A stretch of 64,000 bases of DNA, from contig NW_004797288.1 of NCBI RefSeq assembly GCF_000002075.1, positions 562,372 through 626,371 on the forward strand, written 5' to 3'. The DNA is from Aplysia californica (Eukaryota > Mollusca > Gastropoda > Aplysiida > Aplysiidae). A program made the position numbers and the translations under genes. This document shows positions 57,301 to 64,000 of this stretch, piece after piece. Under the pieces are notes generated by a model. It made no database searches. It worked only from the letters and a program-made list of their open reading frames with translations, and was not told where the DNA came from. Position 1 is the stretch's first letter. Each line of letters opens with the position of its first letter.

Positions 57301-58512
57301 TGCTGGTTTTGATAGCATGAAGCAGAACAGTTGATTGAAGATCACTTCCTAGGTAAGGTTGAAGTCTGTTAGATTCTTTGTTTCACAGCTTGTGTGTAGG
57401 TGTATGCTAGCATCGCTGGCCTAGTGGTTAGGCTGTAAGTAGTCTAAGACGTGCAACCGTAAGGTCGTGGGTTCGAATCCCATCAGAGACTCGTTGTTGT
57501 GTCCTTGGGAAAGGCACTTTACACAAATTTTCCTCACATCACCCTGGTGAGAATGGGTACCCAGCTATAGACAATGAAAGATCTTGTCAGTTTAGTAGTG
57601 TTTTAGTTCTTAATCAGCTGCTGGCACTGTATGCTTACCGGGAAGCTGAGAATGTTTCTGAATGTTCTGTGGTCTGCTGGGGTAATAATATAGTGTAAAG
57701 CGCATAGAGTTTGCTGTAGACCGGGATTTTGCGCTGTACAAATGCTATTTGTCATTATTATTAGTAGGTTGCCAATTTACACACTGGTGGAATGGGGAAA
57801 AAATATCAGTGGGTTTTTGTTTTTTTTAAGACAAAACATCAGATCTCTCACATAAACATCTGATACCGGGATCTTTTAATCATGAGTCCAGGTATCTCCC
57901 TCCTAACTGCTGTGGCAATTCAGGCTTGGTAAATGTGGGAATTAGAATACTACTTTCATTCACCTATTGAGCTGGGATGGGGTTGTTTTGAATATGGCCG
58001 ATGTCTGATTAGCATTTTTTTTCAACCTATGGTTTGCTTGATCCAGTTTTCCTTCTTCTTGCCTCTCTTGCCATATGTTACAGAGGTGTGCACATTACTG
58101 AAGCTGTACACCTATTGCCTCTGAATTCGTTGATCTCCCTCTTCTTCTTTTGGATAAGTAACTTTTTTGACCAACTGTGCCCAGTTAGAAGAATCAAAGA
58201 ACTTAAATTGCTGTACCAATGTGTATCACCATAACGAGGATCCCATCACCCCCATTCAACCCCCATTCTTCTGCTTGAATTAAGTATGATATTCTATTTA
58301 TTTCCTCAGGAATGTGCCTACTGAAGACTATGCAAGACAGAATTGAGACAGGTGAACCTCAGCCGAGACTTGTTCACTTCATGAAGGGTTTCTCCATCGT
58401 GTTTATTGTGCTTGGAGCTTTTATATTTGGTCTGACACTCTCACAGGCCGTCATGAAAGACATGCAAGGTGTCCATGCTGACAAGTCCAATTTTACTTGC
58501 TCCAGTAATTAG
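41854..58512 (+). CDS. SLC38A7: SLC38A7-like (SNAT7) amino-acid transporter (10 coding exons)
   Basis: Sodium-coupled neutral amino-acid transporter family; mammalian SLC38A7 exports glutamine/asparagine from lysosomes. The join is 41854-42013, 42779-42900, 44289-44487, 45041-45182, 46425-46517, 50872-50929, 51951-52085, 54089-54213, 54783-54982, 58310-58512, all GT-AG with consistent phase, 478 aa (human 462). A 53-residue acidic cytosolic N-tail precedes the Aa_trans core: LVVNAALGAGLLNFPIAY (TM1), FGTCITFLIIIGDQW (TM3 region), CHVSIIPIYSCM, YPILLFCGR, RRRR then a TM, and AFIFGLTLSQAV (last TM). NFT near the C-terminus is a possible glycosylation sequon. SLC38A8 is the closest alternative. 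No lesion is seen. Confidence 0.93.
42098..42123 (-). mobile_element. SINE/LINE hairpin-tail fragment
   Basis: Minus-strand remnant of the shared 3' tail: ...ATGACCTTATGCAGTTGC, GAGCGCC and TTAAAACCCTCTAC. It directly abuts the MITE-like end TGTGAGGCAGC at 42124. Confidence 0.7.
42124..42600 (+). mobile_element. TGTGAGGCAGC-type MITE, partial copy
   Basis: The left end TGTGAGGCAGCATG and downstream motifs in order (GCTCAAC, GATTAAAGACTCAAAA, CATTTTCTCGCTAA, CCAGGTGACCT) match 56729-57248. The right end was not found; 42600 is approximate. Confidence 0.65.
42779..42900 (+). CDS. SLC38A7: SLC38A7 coding exon 2 (TM1)
   Basis: 122 nt between TTTTTCAG and GTATGT. It encodes GSGWFSSAFLVVNAALGAGL onward, the conserved first membrane helix. 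A decayed copy of this exon lies in intron 4. Two MITE copies flank it. Confidence 0.95.
42950..43403 (+). mobile_element. TGTGAGGCAGC-type MITE, second partial copy
   Basis: Diverged copy in SLC38A7 intron 2: TTGATTAAAGGCTAAAA, CAAACTTTGGCAGCTAA and the right end CTGATTCCACTGCTTCGTAA. The left end is missing or degraded. Confidence 0.55.
44289..44487 (+). CDS. SLC38A7: SLC38A7 coding exon 3
   Basis: 199 nt, acceptor TTATAAG, donor T|GTGAGT. It encodes TM2, the TYQDVVHSVCG loop and FGTCITFLIIIGDQWEL. Confidence 0.93.
45041..45182 (+). CDS. SLC38A7: SLC38A7 coding exon 4
   Basis: 142 nt after CTATCCAG. It encodes FIDVARSFYCGSNPFYMSRA and a hydrophobic helix ending FLKYA. Donor AG|GTAAGT, phase 2. 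Confidence 0.93.
45226..45702 (+). pseudogene. Decayed duplicate of SLC38A7 exon 2, split by a SINE
   Basis: 45226-45276 translates FLGVNLAVGAGLFNFII and, after the SINE and its target duplication, 45685-45702 continues AYHQT then TGA. Compared with exon 2 (FLVVNAALGAGLLNFP then IAYHQA), 16 of 22 residues agree in one continuous frame. A stop codon lies just upstream (45223-45225) and no acceptor is apparent, so it is not expected to be spliced in. Confidence 0.8.
45277..45672 (+). mobile_element. SINE-like element family B with hairpin tail, copy 1
   Basis: 396 bp from CGGGGCAGTGCCACTGAC to the hairpin GGCGCTC (45609-45615)/GAGCGCC (45636-45642) and GTAAAACCCTCTAC. Perfect 12-bp target duplication AACTTTATCATT at 45265-45276 and 45673-45684. 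The copy at 55006-55378 is closely similar. The head class is undetermined: GTTCAAGCAC may be a weak B box. Confidence 0.88.
45770..46145 (+). repeat. Tandem duplications ending in two hairpin tails
   Basis: A unit of about 107 bp (GGTTGGCGGGTGCTCTG, GGTTTGCTCCTTCT, CTATC(A)TCC) occurs at 45776-45880 and 45883-45990. Then two successive copies of the LINE/SINE tail follow, hairpins at 46000-46033 and about 46085-46120, each after TAACAC(C/T)TCTAATCTTC. Likely a SINE family B derivative with local duplication. Confidence 0.75.
46425..46517 (+). CDS. SLC38A7: SLC38A7 coding exon 5
   Basis: 93 nt between CTTGCAG and GTAAGT. It encodes VVGVIGILYVVALVTTKYF and a short loop (HTEPSSIATS). Confidence 0.92.
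46607..47532 (-). mobile_element. piggyBac-like element with N-terminal transposase remnant
   Basis: Ends CTCACTGACTGCC (46607) and GGCAGTTAGTGAG (47532) are inverted; TTAA flanks the right end (47533-47536) and TTCA, probably mutated, the left. The minus-strand frame 47231-46977 encodes MASKKCRNIFDALADKSDDE and further acidic text, then an Arg/Ser-rich part, resembling the acidic N-terminus of piggyBac transposases. The catalytic domain is absent. Lies in SLC38A7 intron 5. Confidence 0.75.
47850..49704 (+). mobile_element. LINE with RT and RNase H domains (I/R1-like), inactive
   Basis: Frames at 47923-48387, 48305-48946 and 49129-49704 carry reverse transcriptase parts (ALDLEDTFYLVEYNVLL, PPGSSLSPVLFN, LLSFVDNILVYRQG, LSLRYLGITFDRSF) and RNase H parts (FTDGSVQRGVKSG, LITDSMSTLEKV, FSPGHAGVQGNEHADKLAG). 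The usual ADD catalytic box reads VDN, and frameshifts plus an in-frame stop near 49087 break the frame, so it cannot act. Truncated at both ends. In SLC38A7 intron 5. Confidence 0.85.
49705..50737 (+). mobile_element. CR1/L2-like LINE, 3' end
   Basis: Frame 49800-50246 encodes SLGVYFDSKLSME, SRIDYCNALLANLPNTTLHK, LQRFQNHAARLVLKKKRRDH and TLHWLPVSARMSYKI, the C-terminal RT region common in CR1/L2 LINEs; then in other frames VWNSLPQPLR. The 3' end (50652-50737) reads GTAAAGCGCTTAGAGCTG, GGCGCTATTGAAATG and (ATT)n. A (GT)n tract at 50533-50620 interrupts the 3' UTR. It abuts the preceding LINE. Confidence 0.82.
50872..50929 (+). CDS. SLC38A7: SLC38A7 coding exon 6
   Basis: 58 nt after CTCCTCAG. 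It encodes PKSWIDVFLVVPDICFAYQ; donor CAG|GTTTGT. Phase 2 in, phase 0 out. A very small exon between two long introns. Confidence 0.92.
51118..51636. mobile_element. Tigger/pogo-type MITE with internal duplication
   Basis: The left end CAGTCGAACTG after TA, and the right end ACAGGTTTGA, match the 22131-22922 family; the final CTGTA is eroded. Inside, about 75 bp (GGTTTCAAAACCTGCTCATG...) is tandemly repeated at 51271-51345 and 51346-51418. Confidence 0.65.
51951..52085 (+). CDS. SLC38A7: SLC38A7 coding exon 7
   Basis: 135 nt between GTTTCAG and GTACTG, both phase 0. It encodes CHVSIIPIYSCMEKRN, a short amphipathic stretch and a TM ending LGYLQ. Directly corresponds to CHVSSVPVF of human SLC38A7. 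Confidence 0.94.
52105..52333. mobile_element. MITE with CTACCTCAGAATTACAA ends
   Basis: 229 bp with inverted ends of about 26 bp (left CTACCTCAGAATTACAATG, right the same with a few changes). It starts 19 bases after the exon 7 donor. A possible ACTTA duplication flanks it. Confidence 0.75.
52388..52515 (+). mobile_element. SINE-like tail family C, copy 1
   Basis: GGTGGGTCCTACTTCTTTC, a TTTTTCCTGCATCAG block and TTGTGTTGATGTGCTTCTC. The same order occurs at 53043-53215, and the last part at 60296-60365. Confidence 0.5.
52661..52991 (-). mobile_element. TGTGAGGCAGC-type MITE, inverted copy
   Basis: Ends TGTGTCACGGCGCGGTAGAA and CACGCTGCCTCACA; internal motifs match 56729-57248 in reverse (TTAGCGAGAAAATGG, TTTTGTGCCTTTGATCAATG). 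In SLC38A7 intron 7. Confidence 0.75.
53028..53215 (+). mobile_element. SINE-like tail family C, copy 2
   Basis: Contains GATCCTACTTCTTTAC, CCCGGCACTAAATGACC and TTGTGTCGATGTGCTTCTC then CAAACAAAC repeats. It is preceded by CAGTCAAACCTG, which resembles a Tigger-type end, so this may be a composite. Confidence 0.5.
53976..54042. repeat. (CT)n microsatellite
   Basis: About 67 bp of (CT)n, one G interruption, 47 bp before the exon 8 acceptor; it may act as an extended pyrimidine tract. Confidence 0.95.
54089..54213 (+). CDS. SLC38A7: SLC38A7 coding exon 8
   Basis: 125 nt after TTGGTAG. It encodes FGDKITSDVLLSF, a TM and YPILLFCGR. Donor AG|GTTGGT is non-optimal. Frame and protein similarity fix both ends. 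Confidence 0.92.
54321..54367. repeat. (GT)n microsatellite
   Basis: About 23 GT units in SLC38A7 intron 8. Confidence 0.97.
54783..54982 (+). CDS. SLC38A7: SLC38A7 coding exon 9
   Basis: 200 nt after TTTTGCAG. It encodes AGFDCIWSRIW, the basic KERRRR loop and two helices (ILWFIATLLLSIFIPNIG, AAIFIFIFP). Donor CAG|GTAAGT, phase 1. Confidence 0.94.
55006..55378 (+). mobile_element. SINE-like element family B, copy 2
   Basis: Closely matches 45277-45672 from CGGGGCAGTGCCACTGAC to the hairpin (GGCGCTC 55322-55328, GAGCGCC 55349-55355). Near-identical target duplication AAAAGTTC(C)ACA at about 54995 and 55379. It begins only 23 bases after the exon 9 donor. Confidence 0.85.
55500..56545 (+). 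mobile_element. RNase H-bearing LINE, 3' end with hairpin tail
   Basis: Coding remnants: FSDSLS (RNase H), NIVFAWLPSHVGIRGNEQVD (RNase H end), HKYLLQGDEKPFCDGLDTD and IRHILTECLDFGETRKKYF (zinc-knuckle-like C-terminus), KGRWPFMK. Several frame changes and stops. The 3' UTR ends with the ATGACC...GAGCGCC (to 56484) tail, then (CTAAAAA)n to 56535. It is the probable source of the tail found on SINE families A and B. Confidence 0.82.
56729..57248 (+). mobile_element. TGTGAGGCAGC-type MITE, best copy with 35-bp TIRs
   Basis: The left 56729-56763 and right 57214-57248 ends are perfect 35-bp inverted repeats starting TGTGAGGCAGCGTGGTGG. 520 bp total. A reversed LINE fragment (57005-57095) lies inside it. 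Relatives are at 42124, 42950 and 52661, all in SLC38A7 introns. Confidence 0.88.
57005..57097 (-). mobile_element. Inverted copy of the 55.7 kb LINE RNase H segment
   Basis: Reverse complement of 55671-55763 with almost no differences by eye, including CACCTCACTTACAAATTACA. It forms an inverted repeat of about 90 bp with a 1.24 kb spacer. Confidence 0.85.
57411..57767 (+). mobile_element. tRNA-derived SINE with CR1/L2-like tail
   Basis: A box region TGGCCTAGTGGTTAGGC near 57417 and B box GGTTCGAATCC at 57470-57480; core GTGTCCTTGGGAAAGGCAC; tail GTAAAGCGCATAGAGTTTG, GCGCTGTACAAATGC and ATTATTATT. The tail parallels the LINE 3' end at 50652-50737. The body does not fold into a tRNA acceptor stem. 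Confidence 0.85.
58310..58512 (+). CDS. SLC38A7: SLC38A7 coding exon 10 with stop
   Basis: 203 nt after TTCCTCAG. It encodes GMCLLKTMQDRIETGEPQ, the last helix (VFIVLGAFIFGLTLSQAV) and a short tail with an NFT sequon; TAG at 58510. Confidence 0.94.
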
Positions 58513-58635
58513 AAAGTACAAAATTTACTCCAAGCTAAGTAGTTAATACCATCTGTTGTTAACTTGTATGTCATGCGTATTAGTGAATTCTTAAATTTTA
58601 CCCTGCAAGCCTGAATGGGGAAGGAAGAGAGCAAA

Positions 58636-58645
58636 AATAAATAAA
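58636..58645 (+). terminator. SLC38A7: Probable SLC38A7 polyadenylation signal
   Basis: Overlapping AATAAATAAA 124 bases after the stop. Longer 3' UTRs are possible. Confidence 0.5.
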
Positions 58646-59106
58646 TACTGTATTTCTTTAAGAAATTGCCTTATCCTTGCCAAACTTCATGTAGAAAAAA
58701 AGGTCTTCCTGCAGCGCACTGGACGTCCATAATTAACATGTTCTTTTCTAGACATAGAAAAAAATTGTTTCTGATTAATTTTGCAATATTTTAACTTGAA
58801 ATGATGGCATTATCTATTGATATTATTGATGTCAAAAAATGTTTATCCCCTCCTGTCTGCATCGTCGGCCTTTGACCATTCTGGATATCATTTTATGTTC
58901 TTTATGGATTTTTAAAATGCGAAATCTTCTTCAGTTCATCCATCAAGTTCTACTCAGGGCATGTTAGATTGTATTCTCGTTTGCCGTGTATGCTGGTCAG
59001 TGTTGGCTGGATGAAATTATGGGACCACATGACAGTCTATTGTTTATTGACTGGGACTGAGCCGGAACAGGAAATTGATATCCTTGAGGATGGTGTGCGT
59101 GTTTGT

Positions 59107-59109
<3 letters not shown>

Positions 59110-59139
<30 letters not shown>
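59110..59139. repeat. Poly-G run of about 30
   Basis: Homopolymer; length is uncertain and frames through it are artefacts. Confidence 0.9.
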
Positions 59140-59142
<3 letters not shown>

Positions 59143-60295
59143 TGTAATTTATGGTTTGCACTGAAAGAAGTGTGTACTGTAGCCCAAATTCATAACTGAA
59201 GTGAAACCCTTTATTTAATCTTGACTGGGTTTTTGTATGTCATCACTTTGTCCATTGCACTAGTGGGGTTTTTGTTGATGTTTTCCAGTTGTATAAAGTC
59301 TTTGAAAGGGTAATTGTTTTAAGTGACAGATTGTGCAGGGAGGTAAATTTGTAAACTAAAATATTTTAACATTTTGTCTGGTCTAACTAAATTTTTTTTT
59401 TTCTTCACATATATATACTTTTTTTATTTTTCTAAAATAAGATAAAATCATTTGATTTTAATTTTGTAAACGGAAGTCTTGGTTGTGTTGTTTTTTTAAA
59501 CACAAAAACGGCTTCCTGTGGGTAATGTAGCTGAATACATTGTACCAAAGATACTTGCTCTCAGTGTAATTATCTGTATTGTAAAAAGGCTCTGAGTAAA
59601 AAGGGAAGAAAAAAGGTTCTAGTTTTTTGTCAAAGGTATGGACATTAGCTTTGGACAACGGTCACATGTGACATTATGGCTTTGCTGTGAAAATGGAGGA
59701 GGAAAGCGGGTCAGTTCATCTCCATCACATACTTCAGGGCTGCATATATGTCCTGTTGGTTTGTGATTAATGGCCAACAAGATATTGACTGCACAGTGGA
59801 AGACTCCGCACTTGCCATTTTGAAAAATGACATCTGATGAAGTCTTACACTGAGCAGTGGATTGATTTTAATAAGTTATTTGGACAGTCTAGTGTTCAGG
59901 ACAGGTGGGAACATAATAGAAGAATTTGACAATGGCATACTCAAGTGTCAAATTACAGAGTTCAGATTTCTGTCCTTTTTCTTTCACATGATGCCTCAGT
60001 TGTACCGTAAATGAGACTCTTGTGGGACTTGACATGTAACATTTTGTTTGTTAAGGAATATAACTGAATAAGAATGAAAAAAACAGTTCTTGTTGCTGTT
60101 GATGTGATAACATGTTTGGCTTTAAACTTATTTGTTTTGTTTTTTTAATGTTTTGCTGCCTAGAAAGGTCAAAGACTTGTAAAAAAAAGTCACTTTCTAA
60201 AATAGAGTAAATTCTGAATCTGCAAATTGTTCTCATATCACCGTATGCATATGAGAACGTGTATAAGACTTTCTTGGGAAAAAAACCACCTCTTT

Positions 60296-60365
60296 TTCCT
60301 GTTTTTTTCCCAGCACCAAATGACCTTATTTTGTCGATGTTCTTCTCTTTCCTCAAACAAAGGTT
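60296..60365 (+). mobile_element. SINE-like tail family C, fragment
   Basis: CCCAGCACCAAATGACCTTA, TTTGTCGATGTTCTTCTC and CCTCAAACAAA match the end of 53028-53215. Confidence 0.5.
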
Positions 60366-61210
60366 TTTCCCAGGCTGCCATACAAATGTTTTTGTTTATT
60401 GTGCCTTCAACTGCCAGGTGTAATTGTTGTATTGTACAAAGTTTCCTTGCTTTGTCTCAAGCTTTGTGATAATGAAAATGGAGGGTATTTGAACAGTGGC
60501 AGTCGTGTCATGGGTATTTTGTAAGAACTTAACTCAACTTGAGTCATGCTGTGTACCCGTATACATGTGTCAGTCTAGACTAGCTTTGGTGACATGCCAT
60601 TGCAGAAATGCTGTATATGTTACTCTTCAGTTAGAGACTCTGGGGTCAAAACAGTGTGACATGTGCTGTTTGATGGCAGATTTTAGGTGCAATTTCTTTG
60701 AGTTATTTTCCTATTTACTTACTTTACCTTTTACTTTTTCCAGTCGCTGTGACCTTAAGACTTAGAAGAGAGAAGCAAAAGTCTTTCACTTGCTTTTTTT
60801 GTACCACCTGTTGCATGTTTATATTGTTTTTATCTAATGATTCTCTTCCCCCCTCTGTCCATCTTTTCCAGGGCCTGACTCTTCCCATGTCATACATGTA
60901 TTTAACACAGGTAATTTCAAGGGCAGGTTCAGTGGTTCAGAAAAGGAGTGGACAGATGAAATGACTAGCGTAGAAAAGAGATACACCTTCTGCGTCAGAA
61001 AGATTGTGGGGTATAAGTCAAACCTTACCAGTGAGGTATTTGCACCCATGGTGAGCTGATAGCAGACTATCTACAATCTCTAACCTCCTCACGCAAGTAA
61101 TGTATGTGAATTGTGAAATGACAACTCAGAAAATCTCAACACCCTAGGAAGACTGGCTACATATTAATACCAGGAAGTTAAAGGATTACAGTAAAAATAA
61201 CAGAACACAC

Positions 61211-61450
61211 TAGCACTTGAGGTGTAGTGGTTAAGTTCTTCGCTGCTGGACTTAGAACACACGATTTTGATTCCTGTATAAGGAAGGGTTTGTTTGGGGG
61301 TTTTTTGTCTAGTTTCTCAGTCTGTATGAGTGGATGTTGTTTCCCCTCTCAGCCTGGGTTGGCCCTACCCTAACAGGCTGGGTCATAGAAGCCCGTCTCC
61401 TAAATTAAATAATCTAAATTGTGTCAATATGGGCGTAAAACCTTAACAAC
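61211..61450 (+). mobile_element. Degenerate tRNA-derived SINE
   Basis: A-box-like GGTGTAGTGGTTAAG, decayed B box (TTTTGATTCC), body with CCTGGGTTGGCCC, and tail GGGCGTAAAACC as in the 15851 copy. Confidence 0.6.
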
Positions 61451-64000
61451 AAAAAATTGTTTGAATAAACATGGGTATATACTTACTGTCTCACATCATC
61501 TAGGAAAAGGGGAAAATGAATCATAACTTAGTTTACTTTGTCATGTTTCTTGCTCCACAATTTTCACCCTTCATTTTGTTGTTTCAGTAACAAAGTAATA
61601 TAGTTAGACAGGTTGTGGATGGTAGACCTAACATTTGCATCTCAAGAGGGCCTTCAGTTTTTATGATTTGAGATATGTCTTCTTGTTTCTTACCATTCCT
61701 TTGTTTTTCTATTTAACCTCAATCTGTTCAATTTTTTAATGTATTTTGAATGCATGTGATTATTGAAATGACCATTTTTACACAAACTATTTAGATGTAC
61801 AAGTTATGTTGTTGTTTGTAGAAATGCAAAGATTTTAGCACAATATTTTGATGAATGTCTCATGACAAGAATGCACGTTTGAATACATGATATCGTTGGT
61901 GCTCTGTTGGAACCTCGTTGACTCAAATTTTAAATTTTTACCGGAGAGAGAGACAAAAATCTGTCTAAGCCTATGTCTCCTTTTGCGGGACGCAATGTCA
62001 CGTAGCACTTAGCAGTCGCTAGCGATGAGTTGTGAGATGTGTATCCTTATGCGTGACCACATCACACACCACTCACATGTCGTATCGACTGGCGCTCCTT
62101 GACTTGGTATTTTAACCAATAAAAATGATGCTTTAAACCTGTCACATACCCAGTCAGTCGCATGCGACGAGATCTTGATGGCTACATGGACCGATCACAG
62201 GCGATGGTTACGCGGTTAGATGTCGTATCTTGTGTAAGGAGAAGAATTCGTCATAATCTTACTTGATTGATTTTGGAGCAGCAAGGACCGCATGCGACGT
62301 CGCGCTGCGCATAAGGCGAGACACATTCTAACTTTATTAATGCTAACACTTTGGCAATCAAATTTTGTCAGTAATGTATTGTGATAGGCCTTAAACAAAT
62401 TCCTGCAATGAAGTAGCCTTTGTGTTTTACCTAAGCGCATTATTATGTAATTTGAGTTAACGACAAAATGTCCTTTGTTAAGCGAGGTTCTCCGCCCCAA
62501 GCACAGCTCCGTTGAGCCTCGCTGAAGTGTAAGCAAGGTTAGAACAGAGTTCACATGGCTTAAATTTGCTCTAGACTACTGGACTAACCTGACTATCTTT
62601 GGGTTGTCTATAGATGCTCTTGTTTTACATGCTCTGGTGTCTCGACGGCAGGTTAGTGAAATCAATAAAAAGAAAGTGACTACATGATGAAAATCAGCAA
62701 CGTTTATCGGCCCATGGGGCTTGTTCAGTGCTCTGAGGGAACCTTGCTATATTACGTTAGCGAGGCTCAGCAGATCATTTATATCCTCGTGCTGGATAGC
62801 AAGGCTCGCGCCAAATTTTACGTATTTTTTAGAGCAATTATAGTTTGAACCTGACTTTAATTTAATATTCGTACACGTTGTGAATCAGTATCGAGGTATC
62901 AGGAAATTTTTTATGCATAAAAAAACAACCAAAAAAATGATTTTTTGCCAGAATTCAAGTTAGCAAGGTTAGTATTGAAGAAGGGCTTGCATGGGTCACT
63001 GATGTTATGTTGTTCAGCCTCAGAAATCGTCATCCAAATCCCATCTCTCCAATTACTGGGTTTTCTCCAAAGTGATTGTGAAGAGCAATGTTACTTAAGT
63101 GTTTTCCTCTCATACCAGAAACCGAATGTTTAGGTATGGATAAGAAGTAGTAGATATGAGGGATGTCTTAGAAATTTGATGATGTTCAAAGTCAGGTGCA
63201 AGAAAAGTTTTTCTCCTGTTCAGTGGGAGACTTAGATAAATTAAGACTCACCTGCCCCTTCGTCGTTTTGAACATTTCATTAATGGAAGAATAGTGGCAA
63301 CGTATTTTTTATTTAAATTTCAATTGCATTTTCTGTCTTCAAGGTTTTTACCCTTCACCCCAGCTGTTTGTAGGGCACTCTTATGTGGTGTTCTGTTTCT
63401 AATTCTTTTTATTGCTATCATTTTATTAGTTTTCTACGCACCAAAAAAGCTGATGTATTCTTACTCACTGTAAATGGCTAATTAATTTTCAGTTACAACT
63501 TAGTTAAATGTCTACATATTTACATTTAGTATTTGATTAGAAACTGAAAGGATTTAGTCATAGCCAATGTGTTTGACACAAATGTTACCAGGGAGTGAAA
63601 CTGTAGAAAGAGATAGTAGAAAATGTAGAAAAAAGATACCGGTAGTAAATGCTTTTTATTTTTTCTCTTGTCTTCCTTCTATTCCATGTCTCTACTACAT
63701 AACAACGGGTAAAGCCCACTCATTATTACTATTATATTTCTGAATGTTGCGGGTTTTTTTATTGCCTCTGTTATAACATTGGGAAAAATATGTCTATTCT
63801 TTTCTTTTCTTTTTTTTTTAAAGGAAATTATATACACGTGCACTTCAACAATGTTGAGGAAAGGAAAGCATTTTGAATGTGTGTGTGTGTATTTTTTATA
63901 CCTTACGCACATGTTATTGTATGTGTACTTCATTTGCCTATTTAAATGTGTTGTCTTGATGATGTTTTTGTGATATTTTTTTTCTGTGAAAGGAGAACTT
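61451..64000. other. Downstream region, no gene recognised
   Basis: No exon with known similarity. 61960-62560 is richer in CpG than its surroundings, contains GAGCCTCGCTG and AGCGAGGCTCAG in opposite orientation (62513, 62759), and may be an unresolved DNA element or a distal promoter. The rest is AT-rich. Confidence 0.4.

Noticed and set aside
57411-57485. Possible tRNA gene (A and B box present)
   Set aside because: No acceptor-stem pairing after the B box; followed by a SINE core and a LINE-type tail, so it is a SINE head. The same reasoning applies at 15851 and 40680.

Overview
This is nuclear DNA of an animal, most likely a mollusc or other lophotrochozoan. The evidence is small spliced exons with GT-AG introns, AT-rich non-coding DNA, many microsatellites and several families of degenerate SINEs, LINEs and small DNA transposons. 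Many dispersed TAGATC-type repeats suggest a gastropod, but that is a weak inference. There are no operons, CRISPR arrays, plasmid or phage features, and no recognisable LTR retroelement.

Three host genes can be rebuilt exon by exon with intact frames and splice sites. (1) MCAT, mitochondrial malonyl-CoA:ACP transacylase, plus strand, 5 coding exons, 1283-10069, predicted 539 aa. (2) A ZNRF1/ZNRF2-type E3 ubiquitin ligase, minus strand, 4 coding exons, 37279-30395, predicted 192 aa. (3) An SLC38A7-like (SNAT7) amino-acid transporter, plus strand, 10 coding exons, 41854-58512, predicted 478 aa. MCAT and ZNRF2 converge across a 20 kb repeat-rich interval. ZNRF2 and SLC38A7 diverge from a compact region at about 37.38-37.81 kb that looks like a shared promoter. 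It carries a YY1-type motif, a CRE-like motif and a CLEAR-like E-box.

Layout: 1-1282 upstream of MCAT; 1283-10069 MCAT with two SINEs and two LINE fragments in its introns; 10.1-17.7 kb a transposon patchwork (several MITEs, a deleted Tigger/pogo element, tRNA-derived SINEs); 17.7-30.4 kb AT-rich DNA downstream of ZNRF2, with a TTAA-flanked element and a Tigger-type element; 30.4-37.3 kb ZNRF2; 37.4-41.8 kb promoter plus copies of a 37-bp minisatellite element; 41.8-58.5 kb SLC38A7, whose introns hold most of the transposons; 58.5-64 kb downstream DNA with one SINE and no gene recognised.

Mammalian ZNRF2 and SLC38A7 both act at the endolysosome/mTORC1 interface (ubiquitin ligase and lysosomal glutamine exporter), so their divergent arrangement around a CLEAR-like site is the most interesting functional hypothesis here. 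The other strong observations are structural. A decayed duplicate of SLC38A7 exon 2 sits in intron 4, split by a SINE with a 12-bp target duplication. One 3' hairpin tail is shared by a LINE and several unrelated SINE-like elements. A MITE family carries CTGTCCCC ends and 6-bp target duplications. The last 5' splice site region of ZNRF2 exon 2 has been copied in a local tandem repeat. I found no evidence for a wholly new enzyme or defence system.
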